Below, piece by piece: positions 57,751-64,000 of a stretch of DNA of 64,000 bases. Positions within the stretch are counted from its first letter, which is position 1; the number at the start of each line of letters is the position of its first letter. The DNA is taken from NCBI GenBank assembly GCA_014529385.2, contig CM043970.1, positions 44,475,279-44,539,278 of the forward strand, written 5' to 3'. Both the position numbers and the translations under genes were made by a program. A model generated the notes under the pieces. It saw only the letters and a list, made by a program, of their open reading frames with translations, did no database searches and was not told where the DNA came from. The stretch is from Adiantum capillus-veneris. Taxonomy: Eukaryota; Streptophyta; Polypodiopsida; Polypodiales; Pteridaceae.

Positions 57751-60700
57751 TTGCAGATCTATGAAAGCAAGGCACCACACAAGGTGGATTCTTAGATGTT
57801 GGTTGAGTGGTCTCATGACAAAGGCTTAAGCTTCTAAGCATATCGTCACTCCCACAAGGTAGCACAAAACTCTCCTCAAGCTCCCACTACATCAAGAACC
57901 ACCGTGCTAACATGGGGGAAGCCCTAATAGAGCAATACAAAATCTTTCCAAGATCTAGGCACTCTCTCCTCGCATGGAAGCTCCCCTATAGTGGTAGTTT
58001 TATGTGCTAGGTGACCATCATGAGCACACCATGCCATGGAATGGATGCAAGAACTATGATGCCACCTCCCCTTATAAACTCCTCATAAATGCACTTGATG
58101 ATCAAAGTTAGTTTGGATTTTTATTGTTTGTAATTGTGCAATATTACTCTAGATCTACCATACTTTGAGCTTCTTAATAGCTTAAATTATATTTGCAAAC
58201 ATCATGTTGTTGAAATAAAGTTGTTGAGTGACCACAAAGCAAGGTCCATTCTCATGATCTCTCCTTGAGCCGTTTTATTTTTGTTGTCGTGGGGGGTCCA
58301 AGGGGGCGGCGACATGTTATGGAGCCTCTCCCTAGCAAGGGTGTTCGAGGGCAGCATCCCCAAAGCCAAGCATTTGATGTGTATTTTGCATGTAAATTTA
58401 ACTTAAATATGCCTCAAAACTATAATAAACTCATTGTGAGTTGCATGTCGTGAGGACGAGCAGTGGATGCTTGCATGTATACAGTTCCACCTTTGATGAG
58501 ATCTTGTGGCACATAGACTTCATCTTGCTTGCTTGGTATCAAAAAGGGAGGTGGAAGGGGGAGAGAAAGAAAAGGAGCTTTCTTGGTGTGAGAATGGGAG
58601 GTGGAGTGGGAGAGAAGGGGGGGAGATTTTTTGGTGCTACAATGGAGGTAAGAGAAGGTAGATGAGCCCACTAAGTGTGCTAATGGTAGGTGGAAGAGGG
58701 AGAGAAGGAGGAGGAGCTTGCATAGTACTCACCAATGGAGATGAGAGAAGGTGAGTAGAGAGAGAATGTTGGAGTAGAGGATGAGCATGATTGTTGCAGC
58801 AATGGAGGGCTTGAGAAAGAAGATCTAGAGAGAGAAAATCACTTTTTAGCCATGGGATAAGTTTGGAGAGCTTTTAAGAGTTTGAAATGATGTTTTGAAA
58901 AGTTTTATTAAAAAATCATCTTTGGGATTTCAAGTGCACGTCTTTTACTTTTAAATGTCCAAAATTTCTTTTTTGACTATCATATAGGTTTGGAGAGGTT
59001 TTAAGGAGGAAAAATATAATTTTTGAAATTTTTGAAAAATTTCAAATTTTTTAGGGTATTTTCAAGTTCGGGTCAAAAATGGGGGAAAAGGAGGTCAAAG
59101 TGGTCCCCTACCTCCCCCCTCTCTAACCCACACAACCCCCCCCCCCCCCCCCCCCCTTTCCCACCTTCTCACTAGGTAAGAATCCTTTAAGATGTGCAAG
59201 AGTATCTTGTCCCCCTACTTATTTGAGGGTATGGAATGTGTCCACCACCCTCTTCCTATTGGATGGCCTCTAATTAACCTTAATCTCAAAGAGCCCCTAG
59301 AGGGTTCATATTTTTTCTAATGATTTCTTTCTTGCATTAGTGCAAGAGTTGATAACTCTAGTGATCTTGCATTACTTCACATTATTGCATTGTGTGTGTA
59401 CAAATTTTCTTTGTTCATTTCTAGCTTGTTTAATCGCACAATAGCTTTCATTAAAGTCATTATCACTTGGAGTAGTTGTTGATGTGTGTTGGAAAAATTT
59501 CTCAAGAGCTATCCATAGATCCCTAGATCATTGGGATTAGTGGCCACTATCACCTTCAATTAGTTTTGAAAATCTTGGGCTTAATCTCTGAATTTTTTTT
59601 GCAGATATGAAGCTTAGTGTGTGTGTATGTGTGTGTGTTTATGTGTGGCCCTTTTGCATCTTCAATGCACACTACCCTTTTTCCACAACATCACCATTTT
59701 TTGTGGGCCACTCAAGGTGAGAACCCCCAAAAGGTAGGGAAGTCAAAGGGTGGGCACCCACACAATAGAAGACTGCCCACTGGTGGATTTGAAAAAAAAA
59801 AAAGCTCAATCTTCTTGATAAACTCTTTCCGGTCCATTATCAAACGAACAACCGCTATTTTGTACCTGTTGGCCTTTCTTACGCACCTTGTCGAAGGCTC
59901 AACCTGATCTCTACCCAAAGCTCCTTTGCTACTCCAATTTTTGCTTGCAGCCCATCTTTACCCAATGAACCTGCTACCCAATGAACCTGCTACCCAACAG
60001 TCATAGCTTGTTATTTGACATTGCCCATGTTGCAGACTGCGCAAAAAGGCCAACCATCTTGGCATCCTAGTAATCCTACTCTCACGAGATGCTACCAATG
60101 GCTCAACCTGTTGCACTCAAATCACGTTCCATTTGCCTTGGCAGGTAGTAAATACGTCAAATTTGTTGCTCACGGGTCCACTATATTTGCCCTTGCCCAT
60201 TGTGCTTCCCAAGCTGCCTTTTCTAGAGCTTAACGGCCTTTGCCCACTCATTTTTGCATTCTTCTTTAAAATACCAATATAACTTTGGCATTATTCCATT
60301 AATGGATTTTACTTTTGGCCCGTGTTCCCACACTCACAAATCAAGACTTTGGCACTCAAACTCATCTATGTGAGTCCATCTCCTTCATAACTTTGAGTTT
60401 CTTGTCCCACTAAAGGTTGGCTCACACAAACCACAAAGACACTTCAATGGCAATACAAGCCACAAAAGAAATGTATGTAATATTCGTGTATGAAAGCACA
60501 ACACGCGCATAGCACATGGGTTCTAGAAACTTTCCGAAGGAGTCCTTTGTGGTAAGACCAACCATCATCATGAGCATAAGCACAAGCACACACACAAACA
60601 CACAAAATGATATGTATGTGTGTTTCACACATACACCTTAGCCAAGAAGGTCGTACCCTCATCACTTTGGACCATTAAAGATAAAAAGGATCATGACAAC

Positions 60701-61110
60701 ATGAAGACGACAACACATAAAGCCAATGAAATGAAGATAAATAAGTTGACTATGACAACAACAAAGGCATGAAGACAAATTTTAAGAGGAAACACATGAC
60801 AACCTCTTCACACAAAATAAATGATTGAATGAATAAATTTGTACTAGGATTACTAAGAAACTACTAAGTCTCACTTGTGAACCGTAGCGATGAATCCGGT
60901 ATAATAGCGCTATGATTTATCATGCGACGTTAAACCATGGTCATTAAGTCCACTGAGAATCGCCATGATGTATCCAATTGAGAACCGTGATGTGTTAAAT
61001 TCAATGAGGATCGCCATGATGTATCATGTAGATGAATCATGCTAGCCTAAGAGTGCACCATGACATAAACAATTGAGCCAAAACACATGAAGTCTTTGAT
61101 AAACCCCAAG
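57150..61110. other. Interior of the non-coding LTR element
   Basis: Contents are the palindromic microsatellite at 57544-57640, (CT)n at about 57719-57747, a C run at 59136-59156 and GT-rich stretches near 59620. A block near 60840-61030 repeats variants of ATGATGTATC and GAATCGCCATG. Open frames are short and motif-free. Confidence 0.5.
57544..57640. repeat. Inverted microsatellite (AT)n(GT)n / (AC)n(AT)n hairpin
   Basis: TATATATATATGTGTGTG continues into ATGTATATGTACACACAC and ends CACATATATATACATATAC, so the left half is the reverse complement of the right half over about 40 bp. The transcript or single strand would fold into a long stem. Confidence 0.85.
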
Positions 61111-61699
61111 TTTGGCTAAAGGGGGCAATTTTTAAGGTAAGCCCAACTTGTGGCAACATACACGAAATCCCTCTAGCCACCTAGGGAAAGATAAATGATG
61201 AGATGGTCCAATAGAAAGAGGGTGCAACCTCTCTAACCAATGATTGTAAAGCACTAATCCTATATTAGCGGCTATTTTCTTATGAAGCAATTGCACTTTG
61301 AGCATTATCATTGTATCTATAATCACTCTCATTTTGCTCTTTCCCTTCGCATAACCTAACCTAATCTCTTGCTGGCCGGTTGTAGTTGACTGGAAACCTG
61401 CCGGGGCTGCCTCACCACAAAGGCATGCAAGCCAATATTTAACCAATGCCAGAGAATCTGGTGGGAGAGAGTGAGCATGGAATAGCCAGTTGCTTAAAAA
61501 GTGGGGAACCTGTCTTCTTGTCTACCTGACTTGGTATTTACTTGCCTCTTGCCATTACCTGCAACCATCCAAAAGGGAAAGAAAATCCATGATGAGATTT
61601 GGAGACAAGGGTGGTTGGTATTTTTAGTGCCCATGCTGAGGCAATCAAAAGTAGTAGTAGCAACCGTGTACAAAAGCGAAAGATGATCATCGGGCTATA

Positions 61700-62670
61700 G
61701 ACGAGAGGCACTTATCTCCCTTTCAAACATGTGAACAAAAGAACTTCACTTTCATCCATTGGCTCAGATGGTAGATGTTATAGAGCTAGTAAAGGTGCTC
61801 CTGAGTAGATACTTGCCTTTGCTCACAAAACTACCACGAGATTGAAGCACACATCCATACAATAAGTGACAAGTTTGCAGAATATTGGTTGTGTTCACTT
61901 GCGATGGCTTAGGAGGAAGTGCCAGAGAAGAGCAAAGAGAGTAATGGTGGTTCATGACACTTGTATGGCTTGCTACCTCTCTTTGATCTCCTCACCACGA
62001 TAGTGCTGAGACAATTCCCGAGGCTTTTATTTTGGTTGTCAATGTTAAGATGGTAACATGTGACAAACTTGATATTGATAAGAAAATTGGAAAATGGCTG
62101 GGTATTATAAGGACAAACTAAGGATGAAAGTATCACATACCTTCCTATGGACAAGCTCATTCAAAAAGGCAAATGAATTTGCAGGAGCTTTTCCATAACA
62201 CAAGTATGAAATAGTCAAAATGGTTACAAGAGAAGAAGCAGATTTGTGAAAGTACTAGTGATGGTCTCAAAAATGCCCCTACTTTGAAGCAAGCAAACAT
62301 GGGAATGTTGTTTTTGATGCAAGTCATGCTGCAAGGAGTGCATCTGATAGGATCCCATCCCCTTATTGGATAGTTGGAAGCTGAAAGAGATTTTTGCAAC
62401 TTGTTTTTTTTATGGGATCTTACCTTGAATTGACAAAAGTGGTCCTCTTCTAGACAGATAATAAAACAAAATCTTTCCTAGACAAATTTGGAGTGAGGGA
62501 CATTAGTTGGAGTCAAATTCTCCTCATAGCTACCATGTACTTTTTGCAAGTGAGCCTTAGCAGTCAAGCACTCATTTTTGTAACCAGATCAAGAAGCTGG
62601 TCTTCCTCAGGCACCCTAGGCTATTGCATTTTTCATAGCCTAGCTGGTGCCAAATCTTCTAATTAAAAAT
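61700..62670 (+). pseudogene. Plasma-membrane H+-ATPase (P3A) pseudogene, partial
   Basis: Across frames the + strand gives, in native order: LPFKHVNKRTSLSSIGSDGR and SKGAPE (nucleotide-binding domain), IEAHIHTISDKFAEYWLCSL, EEVPEKSKES, YGLLPLFD, HDSAETIPEAFILVVNVKMV, CDKLDIDKKIGKWLG, a DKLIQKG and KYEIVKMVTREEAD stretch, GDGLKNAPTLKQANMG (the hinge GDGVNDAPALK motif, with the key Asp lost), ASHAARSASD, WKLKEIFAT, and finally YFLQVSLSSQALIFVTRSRS. This covers the second half of the proton pump; the phosphorylation DKTGT motif is absent. Numerous stops and frameshifts, and a deletion between the SASD block and WKLKEIF, show a dead copy. The ancestral enzyme exports protons across the plasma membrane. 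It starts just beyond the truncated LTR. Confidence 0.85.
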
Positions 62671-62739
62671 AGCAGAGGTGCACAAAAAAAATACTAAGCA
62701 GCACGATGGCTCTAAATTTGTAGAGGTTGTTATATTGCA

Positions 62740-62970
62740 GGAGAGAGACCGAGTTTGAAGACTCATCGTCCTTGGGATGAAACCTCAGGTCCACTTGATG
62801 ATGACAAGTTCTACAACCTGCAAGACAATGGAAAATTTCTACAACCTACTTGTACTGATGAACTGTTGTGATACAACTCAAGTAGGACTAGTACTACTAT
62901 CACATGACAACATAGCTACTATTATTAATGATGAAGCTTGTTGTTTGGAGGTCGTTCAAGCAATCAAGTC
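62740..62970 (+). other. Possible exon fragment after the H+-ATPase pseudogene
   Basis: After a TTATATTGCAG acceptor-like site (about 62740) one frame reads ERPSLKTHRPWDETSGPLDD, then FYNLQDNGKFLQPTCTDELL before a stop. ERP could be the continuation of the ATPase after RSRSWS, but the rest does not match. Left as unassigned. Confidence 0.2.
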
Positions 62971-63012
62971 GTAAAGAGGGTAGCAGGAAGCATGCCAAAT
63001 TGCGGTATTGAT

Positions 63013-63297
63013 TTACATGATAACCTTGCCTTCAACACATGCAATATGTTTAATGTAAGTTGATCCCCAATTTTTGGGTCTCTTATAAAAATAAGAAAAA
63101 TAACTTTCAATATCTATTTCACCGAATTTTGATTTAAGATGCTTGATTGACAGTAGTGGAAAGTCATAATTATGTTCAGATATTACGGTGCGACATAGTT
63201 TAGCTACCGTTTCCATTAGTTGGTCAGATACTACTTGGATGGTCAATTTGATGTTAAAATTGAATGGTAAGTGAAAGAGTTGACCGCCAAAAACCAA
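63013..63297 (-). CDS. Hypothetical 94-aa ORF
   Basis: The frame from 63297 reads FHLPFNFNIKLTIQVVSDQL, METVAKLCRTVISEHNYDFP and SYFSYFYKRPKNWGSTYIKH. Composition looks coding, but there is no recognised domain, no clear partner exon and no promoter on this strand. Confidence 0.25.
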   Translation of the reverse strand: MVFGGQLFHLPFNFNIKLTIQVVSDQLMETVAKLCRTVISEHNYDFPLLSIKHLKSKFGEIDIESYFSYFYKRPKNWGSTYIKHIACVEGKVIM

Positions 63298-63536
63298 AGA
63301 CTTGTTTTTAGGAAAAAAAGAGTCTTTTTAGAAAAGAGAGGAGGAGCTTACTTTAGAGCTCTTTTCTTGGAAGCCAAGATTCTTCTTAGAGTCTCTAAAT
63401 CACGCATCAAAAATCGTGCCCGCAAGAAAAAAAAATGAAAAAAATAATTTTTTTTGAAAAAAAAGCTGTGAACATGCACGAACTTGTCTCTCTTTGCTCA
63501 CTCTATTCTTGACTTGTGCTTTTGGCCTTGGGAGCC

Positions 63537-63544
63537 TATATAAA
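63537..63544 (+). promoter_or_regulatory. Possible core promoter (TATA box)
   Basis: TATATAAA lies in GGAGCCTATATAAAGACCTC and is followed 30-60 bp later by a CT/CA-rich initiator-like region (CTTGAAGACAGACAGATACA) and an ACGT-core element (TTGACGTCAG near 63607). No open frame of note follows before the window ends, so the gene, if any, lies to the right. Confidence 0.35.
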
Positions 63545-64000
63545 GACCTCTCTTTCTTCACTTGAAGACAGACAGATACACTCTCAGACGCGGAAGCTCT
63601 CTTGCCTTGACGTCAGAATTACCTATCTATTATATGGAGTGTGACATATCCAAGCCAATAGTGAGGCCAATGCATTTTGATGCAGGCATAAAAGGGAAAA
63701 CATATGGCAAATTAGGTTTGCGGTAGTTTAATTTATAATCAAAATGACTAGATTGTAGCAAAGTGTGGATGTGCATGTCCATATAGCCATAAAGATTGAG
63801 TACAATCCATCAAATGGATGGTGGCAAAGACAAATTCACAAAGGAGAAATAGTGGCAAGCTGAAATTTTTTGTGTTTGTTGCTTATCAAAGCTATTACAT
63901 TGAGATCAAGATGTACATAGTGTGACGAACGTTTAGAATATTCTTGGCATTGAAATAACATGCGTGAATTAGATAAGCTCGTGGGAATATGCGATCTGGA

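Larger units (their letters stand above)
56787..61366 (+). mobile_element. Non-coding LTR retrotransposon derivative (LARD-like)
   Basis: The left LTR is about 56787-57133 and starts TGTTAGGGTAAGCC. A canonical PBS (TGGTATCAGAGC) lies at 57139-57150, five bases inside it. A purine tract (AAAGGGGGCA, about 61118-61127) precedes a matching LTR that starts at 61130 (TTTTAAGGTAAGCC). The LTRs share ATGATGAGATGGTCCAATAG, ACCAATGATTGTAAAGCACT and CTTTGAGCATTATCATTGT. The right LTR match stops near 61366, about 110 bp short of the left one, so it is truncated. The 4-kb interior holds no gag or pol, so the element must have relied on a helper. Confidence 0.75.

Overview
This is a eukaryotic window from a large, repeat-rich land-plant nuclear genome. 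The plant assignment rests on a nodulin-related-type stress protein gene, a fragment of plasma-membrane H+-ATPase, a CACTA/TNP2 transposase, copia and chromovirus LTR retrotransposons primed by initiator Met tRNA (TGGTATCAGAGC), and short GT-AG introns of 76-97 bp. (GA)n and (GT)n microsatellites are extremely abundant. A fern or another plant with a large genome is possible, but the sequence does not settle it.

Region 1-8.3 kb looks like one old multi-gene DNA transposon. It has (i) a DDE-type transposase pseudogene on + (1-1917, cut by the left edge); (ii) an unrecognised spliced pseudogene on - (about 4007-2080); and (iii) on +, a spliced gene at 5479-8335 encoding a divergent CenH3-like histone H3, then a Ulp1/C48 SUMO-protease-like domain, then an FCP1/NLI-type HAD phosphatase-like domain. 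Four canonical introns join these domains, and reading phase holds at every junction. I know of no described element or protein with this architecture, and it is the main finding.

Region 8.3-20 kb: a coding remnant on - is split by a 2.8-kb internally deleted copia element (8978-11810, perfect GTACA target duplication). It is followed by a CACTA transposase pseudogene (about 13480-16040), a Ty3 pol fragment on + (16887-18063) and a Ty3 gag fragment on - (18080-18660).

Region 20-44.4 kb: two copies of a captured promoter plus gene fragment lie tail-to-tail (20.95-22.9 kb and 28.66-26.76 kb), so transcripts could form a hairpin. A 2.65-kb segment of the right copy (27.34-29.99 kb) is duplicated at 35.65-44.39 kb. 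That duplicate is itself split by a 6.2-kb chromovirus (36969-43154). A 5.0-kb copia element (30221-35235) lies between the copies. Order of events: segment duplication, then insertion of the chromovirus into a (GT)n tract of one copy.

Region 44.4-56.8 kb: a Ty3 integrase C-terminal fragment; the one clearly intact host-type gene (47220-47996, nodulin-related protein); AT-rich intergenic DNA with several tandem duplications; and a LINE reverse-transcriptase fragment (about 55080-55560).

Region 56.8-64 kb: a large LTR retrotransposon derivative without coding capacity (56787 to about 61366), a plasma-membrane H+-ATPase pseudogene (about 61700-62670), and a possible promoter near 63540.
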